Of a stretch of 64,000 nt of DNA, positions 18,993 to 30,262 are shown in pieces. Under the pieces are notes generated by a model, which saw only the letters and a program-made list of their open reading frames with translations, was not told the origin of the DNA and made no database searches. Source of the stretch: Roridomyces roridus (taxonomy: Eukaryota > Basidiomycota > Agaricomycetes > Agaricales > Mycenaceae); assembly GCA_029378245.1 (NCBI GenBank), contig JARKIF010000089.1, positions 62,001-126,000 of the forward strand, in the 5' to 3' direction. The translations under genes were made by a program, and so were the position numbers. Every line of letters starts with the position of its first letter. The first letter of the stretch is position 1.

Positions 18993-21623
18993 ATGGCCGA
19001 CTCATCTGTCACCCATCGTGTCCCCATCGACCCGCTTCGTGGCCCCGAGAACTTCCCAGTTTGGAAGATTAAAATCTCGGACGTCCTCACGGACCTCAAC
19101 CTCGACCTGTATATCGAGGCCAACGCCGCTGCGCCGTCAGCCGCGGATGAGGCTGCCAAGTGGAAGCGTGGCAACCGTCGCACCCTGGCCGAAATCCGAC
19201 TTCGGGTTGCCGACCCCGTGCTCCATCAGGAAAAATCGCTGAAGATTTTGCGGCGTGCCAAGGCTATCACGCGCATCATCGTTCTGTGTAGCTCCGGGCA
19301 TCGGCTCTGTATGCAATGTTGGCATGGTAGTTGATGCGGCGGGAGATGTAGATCAATGTAGATCGAAGCCATTGCTACTACGATCTACATTAGCTATCTA
19401 AGCGTTGAGCTGGGAAAATGTAACCGACATTGGCAATACTTCCAGCTTGATTTAAGTTGAGAATCCAAGATTCAAGAAAGGTTAGCAGGCATTCAGCGAA
19501 GCAAGATTCAATAACGCAACGGCGGCAACGCCGAGGGAAAAATGGCCAACGGAGTGAGTGAATGGAACGGCAACATGACACACATGCGGGGATGCGGGAG
19601 ACCTGCGCGGTCCCATAGAGATAGGTACATGTCGGGGGCCTCAAGGGTGGACTTGAAATTCGCCAAGTCTTCCTCGGCGTTCGACTCCGATCGGATCAGT
19701 CGGGTTGCAAGGATGACTCATATGGCAACCGAATGGCACCATTTCTTTTTCTTCTTTTCGTCCCACCATCATCTCCCTCACCACCACTGTGACTGTCCCT
19801 TCCCTCGTCCTTCGCCTCAAGCTCACCCTGCCCGCCCTCCCTCGGGAACTCTGGCTCGCATCGCCTCCATCCCTTCTGTGGTCACCTGGGGTCGATACTC
19901 CATGGCCGTCATCCACCGGCTCGTCCACTCTTGTTACTCGTTCGGGGCGGCCGCTATCATTCTCTCTCCTACTCCAACTCCCATCATCTCGCCGTCGTCT
20001 TCCCCACACCCCTGGCACTCAAGTTTTCACGCACGGCAAGTGTCAACCTCGCCTCCGTCAGCACATCACTGCCTCCGGCGCATCGAAGACCGCCCTGTGT
20101 ACCAAAATGGACAAACAAGAAGAGCGGAGCCACAAGCCTGGTGCCTGCCCGTCGCGCGGTTTCCACCTATTAATCAAGTCAAGCTGCCGGAATACCAACT
20201 TCAAGCCCACTTCGTGCTCACCCCAGACTCTTCACCAACCGCTACTATACTCGGCATCTGTCTCCCCCCCCCCCCCCCGCCGTCTCATTGTACCCATCCG
20301 TTCTACTTTCCGCAACTGGGCGCCTGCCGTCCCTTTCCCTATGGCTGCTGGGTTGTTGGTCATTTGACACCGTGACATTGCTGTCGCTATCATGGTCCGT
20401 CCTTTCCGCGGTGAAGGAGGTTCGAGACAGGTGGGGAGGAGGAGGGGTGATGGGATGGGTGCCGGAGATGCGCACAATGATGAGTAGCTAGATATTTAGG
20501 CTGCACTAATCTTTATTTCTTTTTCCTATCCCTTTTGTGCGCTCCCTGAGTAAATGATTTGGGTTTTGAATATGGTGAGTCTCAAGTGTGATTACCCTGC
20601 TCTACATTGGTCGATGTACAGCTACAGCCGTACAGAGCTCTGACTTGACATAGATCACCTGCCAAGGAATGTAGATCACTGTAGTCAGATATAATTCAAG
20701 GGCTCAACTACATACACCTATAAACTAGGGGGCAGTTGACAGCACTACCGGCTCTATGTTGCTTACATTACCCTCCATGGCCAAGTGAATTTTTCCTGAT
20801 GTCGTGTACATCTCCCGTAGTAAGTCCGCTCTTGAAGCTTGGACTACGCTCAGCAATATGTACGAGGCTAAAGGCCCCATCGCTATCGTTTCGGCTCGTC
20901 GCAAGCTCTTCGGCACTCGCACCGCCGAGGATGCCGACATCGAGGAGCATATCCGTGTCATGCAATCCTACCAGGAGGAGTTATCTGTGTTGCAGAAACC
21001 CCTTGATGGTGAGGATTTCTCTTACGCTCTCCTTACCTCACTCCCCGAATCTTGGACCACATTTATTTCCGGCACGAGTGACGACACGATCAAGGATCCT
21101 GTCAAGCTCATTGCCCGGATTCTGTCCGAGGTACACCGACTTCGCGAACGCGGCTCCAACGCCGCTAGCACCGCTCTCGCCGCCGTCGACAAGTCCAAGG
21201 CCAAGTGCTACAAATGTGGCAAGATTGGTCATTGGGCTGACGACCATGACAAGCCGGGTTTCGGGAGCAAAGAGGGGAAGGACAGCAACAAGGGGAAGGG
21301 AGGCCGGCATGGGAAGAAGAAGAAGACTCGTGCGAATGTCGCTCGCGAAGGCGATGTCGATCAGGACCCCGACTTCTTGTTTCTTGCCCGTGAGCCCGCC
21401 GCCACCCCTGCTCTCGCTCCAGACGACTGGCTCTTAGACTCCGGTTGTAGTCGAGCACTCATACGCAATAAATCCGATTTTTCTCAGTACCTTGCTACAC
21501 CCCCACATCCCATCTCCGGTATCGGTCCATTGGCCGTGGCACCATCCCACTTCCGTTTGCCCGCGGCAATATTCTTCGGAATGCTCTGCATTGTCCTTCG
21601 GCACCCTTCAATCTGATCTCTGT
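18993..21623 (+). pseudogene. Copia 1 Gag and protease, interrupted and frameshifted
   Basis: Gag begins at ATG 18993 (MADSSVTHRVPIDPLRGPEN) and runs to ADPVL before element H. Removing H with one copy of its TC duplication gives GTG CTC GTG TAC ATC, that is VLVYIS, continuing RSKSALEAWTTLSNMYEAKG. A zinc knuckle CYKCGKIGHWADDH follows; its last ligand position is His rather than the usual Cys. The protease motif is WLLDSGCSRALI. A one-base frameshift near 21530 (after HPISGIG) moves the frame to RGTIPLPF, which continues into the pre-integrase region. Confidence 0.75.
19224..20801. mobile_element. TIR element H, 2-bp TSD (CATCAGGAAAAAT ends)
   Basis: The 1578-bp element has ends CATCAGGAAAAAT and ATTTTTCCTGATG and target duplication TC at 19222-19223 and 20802-20803. 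It lies inside the Copia 1 gag and its excision restores the frame. Subterminal regions repeat TGTAGATC/GATCTACA. The interior has a poly-C run at about 20268-20279 and long but motif-free open frames, so no transposase is visible. It shares TIR and TSD length with element G. Confidence 0.85.
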
Positions 21624-21716
21624 CGCACAACTCGCTGACGCCGGTCTGGAATCTCGCTTCCGTGGCAACACTGCTGAGATTCATACCCGCGACGGCAAAG
21701 TTTGGGCAGTCGGTGA

Positions 21717-22077
21717 TAGTGATGGCCACGGGTGCGATGACCCGCGACGGGTCACGGGTACGGGTGGCGGCGGGTACGGGTACGGGTGGCGGCGGGTACG
21801 GGTACGGGTCAGCGACTCGAACCCGCCGGCTCACCCGTGGCTCACCCGTGAGTCTTTGGTATCTGAAAGCGACGCCTGTGAGAGCTGAAATCGAGCCAAG
21901 AAATTTGACTGTACCCTTACCTTGCATTTTGAACGCCAAAGAGCGGTGCAGCAACCGCCAGAAGTCACGGCACACCGGCGATCAGCCACCCGTGCCTAGC
22001 CGACGGGTACGGGTCAAGCGCGGGTACGGGTACGGGTGGGTCCTCGGCACCTCACGGGTTACCCGTGGCCATCACTA
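21717..22077. mobile_element. hAT-like MITE C (361 bp)
   Basis: TIRs TAGTGATGGCCACGGGT and ACCCGTGGCCATCACTA are perfect inverses, flanked by the perfect 8-bp duplication GTCGGTGA (21709-21716, 22078-22085). The interior is dominated by GGGTACGGGTACGGGTGGC-type repeats. It splits the Copia 1 coding sequence, whose frame is restored on removal (KVWAVGDRVSNLYCL). Confidence 0.92.
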
Positions 22078-24423
22078 GTCGGTGATCGCGTTTCTAACCT
22101 CTATTGTCTTCGCTTACAGCCTTCCACCTCTGCTCACGCGCTTGTTGCGCGGACATGGGACGAATGGCATTGCGCGCTTGGTCATCTGAACGAGAAATCC
22201 CTTCGGCATCTTCACTCTCGTGGACTTGTCTTGGGGATGTCCGTGAAGAATGAGAAAGCTCATCTCAAACAGTGCAGAGACTGCATTGTTGGCAAGGCAC
22301 ATGTCCAACCCTTCCCTTCCGAGGCTGAACGCGAATACACGGAGATAGGTGATATGATATACACCGATCTCTCTGGCAAGATGACTTACCGAGGTATACG
22401 CGGTGAATTCTACTTCATTTCGTTCACCGACGCCGCCACCTCATTCTCCAAGGCCGAATGTCTGCGCGACAAGGAGGGTAAAACTGTCCTCCGTGTTATA
22501 CAAGCTTACGTCGCTTTCATCACTACGCAGACTGGCCGCAAGCCCCGTCGTATTCGTTTCGATGGTGGCATGGAGTATGTCAATCAAGAGGCACGCGACT
22601 GGCTCACGTCTCAGGGGATATTCTGGGAGGTAACTGCGCCACACTCATCTGCCCAGAATGGTGTTGCCGAACGGCTCAATCGCACTGTCATGGAGCGTGG
22701 CCGCTCTATGCTGAACATTGCTAACGTACCCCTTTCACTCTGGCCCGAGGCAGTCATGTACGAGTTTCTACTCAAGAATGTCTGTCCGACGCGCGCTATT
22801 TCTGCCGACATCACGCCGTATGAGGCTTTCTGGAAACGGAAGCCGAATATTGCTAATGTCGAGGAATTTGGTGCTAAAATCTGGGTTTTGGAACAAAACC
22901 AGTACACTAACAAGCTTCAGCCTAAAGCTAAGCAGTTTGTGTTTGTAGGTATCGGCGAACACTCACGTGCGTATCGTTACTATGTGTCGCGCACCAATCG
23001 TGTTCTAACTTCTCGGAATGTTACTTTCGAGAGGCCCGACTCCGACGCTCCGCAAGATTTCCATCAAGCCCCCGAGCCGCCGCTTCTGCCGCCCACCTCG
23101 CTTGAGGGGGAGCGCGTGGATAAGGACAAGCTCGGTGCGTCGGCTACCCCTCAAAACTCTGTTCCTACCGCACCCCCAGCACCACCCACATCTGGTTCCG
23201 CGCCTGTCTCCACTGCCAGCACTCTTACGCCAGTACCCACTTGCACTTCTACTCCCATTCCCACTCCTACCTCCACGCCTGCGGCAACCAAATCCAAGGC
23301 ACCACGCGATATCAACGGAGATATTTCTCCCGAGAACATCATCGGTGGTCTCGGCCCTCGCACCTCTCGCTACGCCAAACCCGGTAGCTCTGTCAACCCA
23401 GTTCACGCCAACACTTCCTACGCCTTCGCCGTCAAGTCAGCTGATGAGGTCGGTGAAGATCCTAAGAACTTGGGTCAGGCTCGTTCGGCACTGGATGCAC
23501 CACAATTTGAGGCTGCAATGCGTGCGGAGAAGGACCAGTTGGAAAAACTTGGGACTTGGGATTTGGTGAGTTTACCACCAGGCCGTAAGGCCATCTCGAG
23601 CTTATGGGTTTACCATCGTAAACGCAACAATCTTGGCCAGATTGTCAAACACAAGGCCCGTCTCGTCGCTGATGGTTCGCGCCAAATTCCGGGAATTGAT
23701 TTCCAGGAAACTTACGCGCCTACCATCCGCCTCAAAACCTTCCGTTTTGTTCTCGCTCTTGCCGCCCGCCAGAAACTGCAAGTCCATGGAATGGATGTTG
23801 TCGCCGCTTACCTCAACGGTAAATTAGACGAGGAGGTGTACATGCGACAACCTCCCGGCTACGATGACGGCACAGGCCGCGTTTGCCGCCTCAACCTTTC
23901 CATCTACGGACTCCGTCAGGCGGCCGCAATTGGAGCCGCGAGCTCAACTCGGCATTTGAAGCTCTTGGCTTCAAGCGTCTCCTTGCCGACCAGTGTGTCT
24001 ATATTCGACGCAATCCTGTCACCCATTCTCCCACCATCATCGCAGTTCACGTTGACGATATGACTCTGTGTGCTGCTACTGACGCTGAGATTTCTCAGGT
24101 CAAGGGGGAGCTTGTGACGAAGTTCAAGGTGACTGATCTCGGTCCCCTCAACCAAATTCTCGGCATGGAACTTACGCACAACGCCACCGACGGATCCATT
24201 CGGCTTTCACAAGCCAATTACGCTGTCCGTGTACTCGAGGCTTTCGGCATGGCTGATTGCAAGCCCGTGTCTACGCCGCTCGATCACAACGTCAAGCTCA
24301 CCCTTCTGATTGAAGGTGATCCGCGCGTTGGTGATGCTGGCTTCCGACACATTTATCTCTCTGGCATCGGAAAGCTTATGTATCTTGCCGTAGCCACCCG
24401 TCCCGACCTCGCGTTCGCTGTAC
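22078..24423 (+). pseudogene. Copia 1 integrase and reverse transcriptase
   Basis: After MITE C the frame gives the integrase HHCC zinc site (HCALGHLNEKSLRHLHS, CRDCIVGKAH), then DDE catalytic landmarks (YTDLSG, FDGGMEYVN, NGVAERLNRTVMERGRSM). A Pro/Thr-rich linker leads to RT: MRAEKDQLEKLGTWDLV, KARLVADGSRQIPGIDFQET, VVAAYLNGKLDEEVYMRQPP, SIYGLRQA. A one-base frameshift near 23925 shifts to GRNWSRELNSAF, followed by IIAVHVDDMTLCAAT (catalytic VDD) and SGIGKLMYLAVATRPDLAFA. The coding sequence is then cut at 24423 by hAT-like element D. Confidence 0.8.
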
Positions 24424-25087
24424 TAGTGCTGGCCAAATATGAATATAATACGCTCAAGGCCGTATTGTATCATATTCATATTGTATTCAGCCTCTGGGGG
24501 CCATATCATATTTGTACCCTATCGTATTTGTATTCTTGCCCCAGAATATGATATATTTTGAGTATATTTTGAATATATTTTCAGCTGCCTTCAAACAATT
24601 TTGGCCTCAAAACCAGGTTCACCCATTCTGTACCCGGGCCCCGAAGCAAAGGGCCTTGGTCAACAGGTGTCCCCATGACCACCCAGCCAGCCTGAAATGC
24701 TTCGACCAGTGGGATGTCACCATGTGCATCATGATTTGATACCTGATCAGGCCATTTTGATTGGTGCTGTCCTGTCAATACCGGCCAAAGAGGCCAAAAT
24801 ATGTCACATCAGACCAGATTTGAAGGTTGCGTGTTGGTGATTGATCCGATCAAGATCTGATGGAAATTTGAGCGGGCCATCACCCGGCCGGAGCAGAAAT
24901 TGATTGCCTGGCCGTATTTGAATATAGTTGAATATGCTTGAAGCATATTGTATCATATTCATATTGTATTTGTATTCATATTCAGCTGTATGTGTATTCA
25001 CAAAACACCACCAGCCCGTATTATATTCGTATTTTTTGGCTCGTATTCAAAATATATTTTATCGTACTCATATTGTGGCCAGCACTA
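24424..25087. mobile_element. hAT-like element D (664 bp)
   Basis: TIRs TAGTGCTGGCCA and TGGCCAGCACTA are perfect inverses with a perfect 8-bp duplication CGCTGTAC (24416-24423 and 25088-25095). The interior is AT-rich with many ATATTCATATTGTAT units at both ends. On removal, Copia RNase H reads DLAFAVQHLSQFSIHPGPEH. The TIR is close to that of MITE C (TAGTGATGGCCA), so the two probably belong to one family. Confidence 0.92.
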
Positions 25088-25095
25088 CGCTGTAC

Positions 25096-25159
25096 AACAC
25101 CTGTCGCAGTTCTCCATCCACCCTGGACCCGAACACATGTCTGCGTTGAAGCGTGTCTT
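25096..25159 (+). pseudogene. Copia 1 RNase H fragment
   Basis: A short piece between elements D and K reads QHLSQFSIHPGPEHMSALKR then VF, the expected Copia sequence just before the RYL motif at the start of RNase H. It ends at the CACTG terminus of element K. Confidence 0.7.
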
Positions 25160-26690
25160 CACTGTGAAAAACGGAACACGCGAATTTCACACTGACCCAC
25201 AGTGAACTTCACATTTCACTGAATTTTTGGGTGAACCAAAAATTTCACGGCAAGGGGTGAAATTTTGTGTTCACCCCATTCTCAGGTGAAATCTCGATTC
25301 ACTATACCTTTCTAGTGAATTTCACCGAAGATCATTTAATGTTGGCAGTACTTATGTCTACAGTAATTGAATCTGCTACTAGAGATTGTCGGAGTCGCCA
25401 CCAACAATTGGGGAGCAGTCCTCGTCGCCAGGCAAGCAAGTTGGCGAGGACGGCCACCGGCAAGTGGTGTGTGGAGTAGAATGAAGTCATTTGATCAGAT
25501 GTCACATGTGACAGACTACTCCACTCTTTGCCTTTAACACTCATCTCCGCGACGATGCCCGTCTCCACTCTCACCCCCACATCCCCCGTCTCAACAAGGA
25601 AAACACACACCCACCTCGCCCTTCCACCAGTAGGCGCCGCAAAGTGTCTGCTCGTGCTCAACACACTCTCGATGACAAGCGGCCGCAGCGCAAGCACTCC
25701 TCAAGCCAAGCTTAAGAAGGCCCTCAAACAACGCCACCATGAAGACGCCCTCACCGTTGAGCTTCAGGGGTACATGAATCAAGGAACGGAACTCCGCGGT
25801 GCGTGGTTCTTTCGCTCTCCTCTGTTGCATCTGAGCATCTCTGACTCAAGTTATCCACAGCTGCCCTCGCCCGCACTCGGGGCGAACACAACGACGTAGA
25901 GGCTCCCCCCTCTTGACCAGCTCGGCCCAAAGGCCCCGCTGTCGGCTCCATTCCCAAACCCAGCAATACGTCACCGTATCCGCTGCAAACTCAATCTTTC
26001 CAGCGACGAGAATGACGAGAAACGGAATGACTTCCTCGTGCGTGTCCACCCGCTTACTATTTCTGTATCTCACCGCTCGATCCAAGGCCGAGGAACCCTG
26101 CCGACGACGAGGAGGCTCCGAGGGTGAGGGCCTCTGACTCCCGGTATGTCTCCTCATTCCTCCCTCGCACGACTCTGACCATAAGTCGGTGCATCCCCAA
26201 TTCGTCGCCCACAACCCCGCACGCCCTGCCAGTCTTCTTCACGTGCGTACCTTCGATGTATCAAATATCTCCTTGATTGACCGTACCTAGCCCGTGAACA
26301 GTCATTGCCTGAATTAAGGCCGGATCCCGACTCTGAGGAGGAGGATGCTTGAGTTAAGGATGACCAGCCCATGTTGTAGACAATCTTTGTATCATTTCAC
26401 CCTAATTACAAGTAACATTCACCACATTCCTTGAGTGAAATCGAAGCCTTTTCTAAGTGATCTTCCCCTGAATCCCGAGTGTTAATCCAGTTGAAATCGA
26501 GCGAAATTCACCGAGAGTTGGGGTGAACAGGTATAGTGAAAAACTCAGTTTTGTACGTGAACATTTGCAACCGATTTCCCCCGTGAAATTCACCTTTTTT
26601 TCGCGAATTTCACTGCGTTACCGGGCGAATTTCTCGTCATTTCTAGGTGAAAAATCCCCGCGAAATTCACTCCTTCCGTGGTCCTCAGTG
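25160..26690. mobile_element. CACTA-like element K (1531 bp)
   Basis: The left end CACTGTGAAAAACGGAA and the inverse of the right end, CACTGAGGACCACGGAA, match at 13 of 17 positions. Both 300-bp subterminal regions carry many copies of GTGAAATTCAC-like palindromes, the subterminal-repeat pattern known from CACTA elements. The target duplication is unclear (CTT left, ATT right). Open frames near 25528-25900 (LKKALKQRHHEDALTVELQG, then TELRAALARTRGEHNDVEA after a possible splice) look like a coiled-coil fragment rather than a transposase. Confidence 0.65.
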
Positions 26691-26880
26691 ATTGCTCTGG
26701 GATCTTGCTTGGTGGCAGGTGCGTACACCCATCGGCCTTTGTTACTCGTATTTCTCAGCTTCATACGCAGACCACACTTCTGACTGCCTGGCGCCCACCA
26801 CGCGGGTCGTGGCTCGATATCCGACTATGGCTAACAATGGTACTTCTGCGACTCCGTCCTGTCGGGTGGTGTGGTCTTGA
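26691..26880 (+). pseudogene. Possible Copia 1 RNase H remnant
   Basis: One frame reads TPIGLCYSYFSASYADHTSD then TTRVVARYPTMANNG. This weakly matches the Copia RNase H pattern GLxYS...YADAD...R.S..GY.. and is in the expected place after element K. The copy is diverged and the assignment is tentative. Confidence 0.35.
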
Positions 26881-28649
26881 TTGTTTTGGGACCTGTGTGC
26901 GTCTCCATCGGTTCTGGGCTCGGCACTCAGCTCATTTCACACATAGTACCCATTTCCTGGCTCGTATGTGGCTCTCCCATTCGTGCCCATACCCAGTCGT
27001 GGGCGCAGTTCCGCTCCACGCCTCAGACTGTGTCACGGACGTTACCGCTACGCGCCGCGTCTCCAGCTCTGACACCGACCCTGTGATCGCCACCCCAGTC
27101 GTGCCACGTGGCGTCTCTCCCTGCTCGAGTGGACCACAAACGCAATGCCAACGTTGTGTGTGAGGTCTTGGTGTACTTTGGCGTATTTCCCCGTCCTCTG
27201 AACCCCTCCTTTCGTTGCCTTCTCCGTCCCGGAGCGCTGGTCTGTCTGCAGGACCCTCCCCTCCACCATACGCCTTAAAGCGCAGCGTAGCTCGCATCAA
27301 TCATCTTCCTCCCAAGCACAGACGATACCACGACGTCCGGCGGTCCCTTGGAGCTCGCGGTTGGGGACTCGCGGAGGATCTGCCAGGCTGGGCGGATCCC
27401 CGGCGTCTCGTTACGGCTCGCGCTAGTGGTGAAGACGGGAGGTGAGAGCGGAGTTTCTCGATCTCGTCCTTCTTCCTCATCTACTGCTAGTTCTGTATCC
27501 AATCCCCGACGCGACGCTGCGAGATACCCGCAAACTCGAGCTGTACCTTGTCCGTCCACATCAATAGTCACTTTCAGCCACCGCCCTTCTTATCACAATG
27601 CACCCCGCCCTTCCTTCCTTCAGCCACGCACCTCCTTCCTTCACATCCGTTGCCAATCGCAATACCACGGAGAGCGTTGCACTACACCACCCTGGTCTGC
27701 GTCATCGCGCTCCTCAGACCCTTCTCGCACTCCTCGTCTAGCAGCCGTATCCTTGGCATTTATGTCTCGAGCACTGTAACGACGCTCCGGGATCCCTTGG
27801 CACTACCAGGAGCCCACGTGCCAGCGGACATTGGAGGTCTTCAGCTCTTGCTGTGCTGGGTGGATGAGGAAGGGAGCGATCCAAGCGAATGAGAGCGAGT
27901 GGGGCGAGCGGGTGACATGCCCATCTCACCCCCGAGGCGTGTTATGAGGAGGTCAGACAGGGAGGAGGGGAGGCAAATAGTGGAGGTGGCGGAGGCGGTG
28001 GCGGGCGATACGATGGACTGCAGCCCGGGGTGGGGCAGAGGGATGCACATGACATGTTCGTTCTGCTGCGTCGATCTCGAAGGCGGTCGACGATACTCGA
28101 GAGCACGGTCTCGCGTAATATGACGTCATGGGCTACACCCAAATCTTTCTGCCCGTCGCTCTCGATTCCACAAGAGGGCAGAGGCAGCAGCACGCTCCTG
28201 CCACCAACGCCGATGCAAGCCCGGAGTGGTCAACGAGTTTGGGTACCGATGAAAGAGCATGATTCGGAGCGCATTTGTGTCGTACATAGGCGCGTTTGGT
28301 TTGTCGGGGTACTCGGGTGGGCTGATCATGAGTAGGAAGCCGGGAAGGATTCGGTTCTGTCGCTAGTCGATACATGAATACGACCACTTTGGGCTCTTTT
28401 GGTGGGTATGGCACAGGCTGCACCCGGATGCTTGTGATGCCACTGACATCCAAGTCACTTGTCCTCTCCTCCTCATCCACACGATTCGACATGGGGACTA
28501 GACTGCTCTAGCCACGGGCCCAGAATGCCCCCGCGGAAGCAAAGCAACCCCTGATCGACCCTGTCTCACTTTCCTCCTTAAATTTCGTCGATTCAGTGTT
28601 GGGACGCACACCACTTCTCTGTCTTACACCACCACTATCTCTACACCCT
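26881..28649. other. Unassigned region upstream of the kinase gene
   Basis: Several overlapping open frames of 60-140 codons occur on both strands, but none shows a domain I recognise and I could not chain them through introns. A minus-strand frame at 28133-28492 starts MSNRVDEEERTSDLDVSG and could be the first exon of an unknown gene. The right end contains the promoter of the kinase gene. Confidence 0.35.
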
Positions 28650-29840
28650 ATGCCCCACTTCAAGAAACGCATTCCCAACCTCACGGGCTGCGTTGTCGAC
28701 GACGGCGCCTTGCTCTTGAAGAAGCTCGTCGGCTCCGGTGCGTTTGGCAAGCTGTACCGCGGAGTCGAAACCGAGTCTGCCTGCTCCTCGCGGCGCTCGT
28801 CGTGGGCTTCTTCCTCCTCCGAGTCATCTTTATCATCCTCGGAATCCAAGCCGCGGGTCTACGCCGTCAAGTGCCTTCGCAACACGCGCATGTACGACGG
28901 CCAGGAAAGTCTCGCTGGCAACGAGCGCCACTTCCACTCGCTCGTCTCGAACCACCCCAACATTGTCACCCTCCATCGGCACTTTACCGATTCGTCCAAG
29001 AAGCACATCTTCTTCGTGATGGACTTTCACTCCAGCGGAGACATGAGCGTCCCTATCGCCGATGGGCTCTACCACAAGAACTCGACACTCATTAAGCGCA
29101 CGTTCACGCAGCTCGTCGACGCTGTCAAGTTTTGCCACAATCTGGGCGTTTATCATCGGGATATCAAGCCAGAGAATATCCTCGTCGACCACGATGGTGG
29201 CAACCCCTGTCTCACTGACTTTGGGTTGGCTACATCGTATGTGAACACGTACGAGTATGAATGTGGGACGGTTCCTTACATGTCGCCCGGTGCGTTCCCT
29301 TTCTGTCCACAGGGTCTACTGGCTTACTCTCGTTGCGTAGAGTCGTTCATGGAAAGCTGGATGGGACCCTGCCACCCAGATTTGAGTGACGCCTGGGCCC
29401 TCGGAATAACGCTCATCAACCTGGTCGCCTCCCAACTCCCCTGGCACGCTGCACGCGTTTCCACCGATGGGCGCTTCAAAGAATTCATCCGTGGCAAGAA
29501 ATCCTTCCTCCACCGCCACCAACCGCTCTCACGTCCCCTCATCCGGCTCCTCGCGCGACTTTTGCATTTGGATCCGTGGAAGCGCATTCCGCTCGCCGAG
29601 TTTGCGGAAAAACTGGAAGGGATTGAGGAGCTTTGTATCAGCGAGGAGGAGCTTGTCAGGGCGAGCGAGGGGATGAGAGAGTGGGCGATGTGGGAAGTTC
29701 CGGGGAGACCTCTGGCTGCTGGGAGCCAGGCGAGGGCTGTGGTCCCCCAGCCGGCTTTACCCGCCTGTCGGTTTGCTGTTGGAGAAGCGAGCCAAGGATA
29801 TAGCGGTGTGTTCAGGAGGTTGCGATTCTGGCGCAAGTGA
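28650..29840 (+). CDS. Serine/threonine protein kinase
   Basis: Two exons (28650-29289, 29341-29840) give 379 residues. The 51-bp intron is a multiple of three and open, so reading through would go unnoticed; splicing it out restores PYMSPESF, the canonical activation-segment end. Motifs in order: Gly loop GSGAFGKLYRG, AVKCLR (Lys), HRDIKPENIL (catalytic loop), DFGLA, CGTVPYMSPE, and DAWALGITLINLV. A Ser-rich insert (about 20 Ser) separates the Gly loop from the VAIK Lys. Placement within the Ran1/Vhs1/Ksp1-like fungal kinases is plausible from HRDIKPENIL and the compact C-lobe but is an inference. It probably acts in cytosolic signalling. It appears intact. Confidence 0.9.
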   Translation: MPHFKKRIPNLTGCVVDDGALLLKKLVGSGAFGKLYRGVETESACSSRRSSWASSSSESSLSSSESKPRVYAVKCLRNTRMYDGQESLAGNERHFHSLVSNHPNIVTLHRHFTDSSKKHIFFVMDFHSSGDMSVPIADGLYHKNSTLIKRTFTQLVDAVKFCHNLGVYHRDIKPENILVDHDGGNPCLTDFGLATSYVNTYEYECGTVPYMSPGAFPFCPQGLLAYSRCVESFMESWMGPCHPDLSDAWALGITLINLVASQLPWHAARVSTDGRFKEFIRGKKSFLHRHQPLSRPLIRLLARLLHLDPWKRIPLAEFAEKLEGIEELCISEEELVRASEGMREWAMWEVPGRPLAAGSQARAVVPQPALPACRFAVGEASQGYSGVFRRLRFWRK

Positions 29841-30262
29841 CAGAGACGACCACTGAAAAGAAAACCAAAAAACAGTATAAAATGTTGGTTCAAAAAATGT
29901 GAAGGGCTTGTGTGTGTAGTTGCTCAAAAATAAACTTGTTCAACCATCGGTAGCGGCGGCAAGCGCCATCCCCTACTCTGCCGGCAGTCGGATATTGACA
30001 AACATCAGATCAGTTTGTTCCACACGGGTTTGCGGCATGTTGTTCTCAAGGTGTTGAAGAGGTGTGTCCCCGTTTCTGGAATCTGAGGCTTCAGTGAGTG
30101 GCCGTACCCCGCGTGGGACCTCCGACCGAGACCTTGTCTTGTTCTTATTCTGATTTGGTGAAAGGCTGCACTGTTTAATCTCGAAAAACAATGGCTGCAA
30201 CTGACTCCGACTGGAGTTACAGTTAACCATTGATTAGCCATGCTGAACATAGCCATCGACAC
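29841..30262. other. Intergenic, 3' of kinase
   Basis: This is the 3' flank of the kinase gene. I see no gene or repeat of note. Confidence 0.5.

Larger units (their letters stand above)
18651..26880 (+). mobile_element. Copia LTR retrotransposon 1, heavily interrupted
   Basis: The element has a 5' LTR (18651-18835), a primer-binding site, Gag with a zinc knuckle, then protease, integrase, RT and RNase H in the Copia order. At least four other transposons (H, C, D and K) have landed in it. Gag-pol also has frameshifts near 21530 and 23925. No 3' LTR was found, and the coding part fades out near 26880, so the 3' end is truncated or diverged. It was inserted into the AIM9-type paralogue. Confidence 0.85.

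Noticed and set aside
19542..20375. 277-codon frame inside element H
   Set aside because: His/Pro/Ser low complexity, overlaps two other long frames, no motif. Likely a product of GC- and C-rich sequence.
21700..22090. Telomere-like or CRISPR-like array
   Set aside because: The GGGTACGGGT repeats lack regular unique spacers and sit inside perfect TIRs with an 8-bp TSD, so a MITE explains them.
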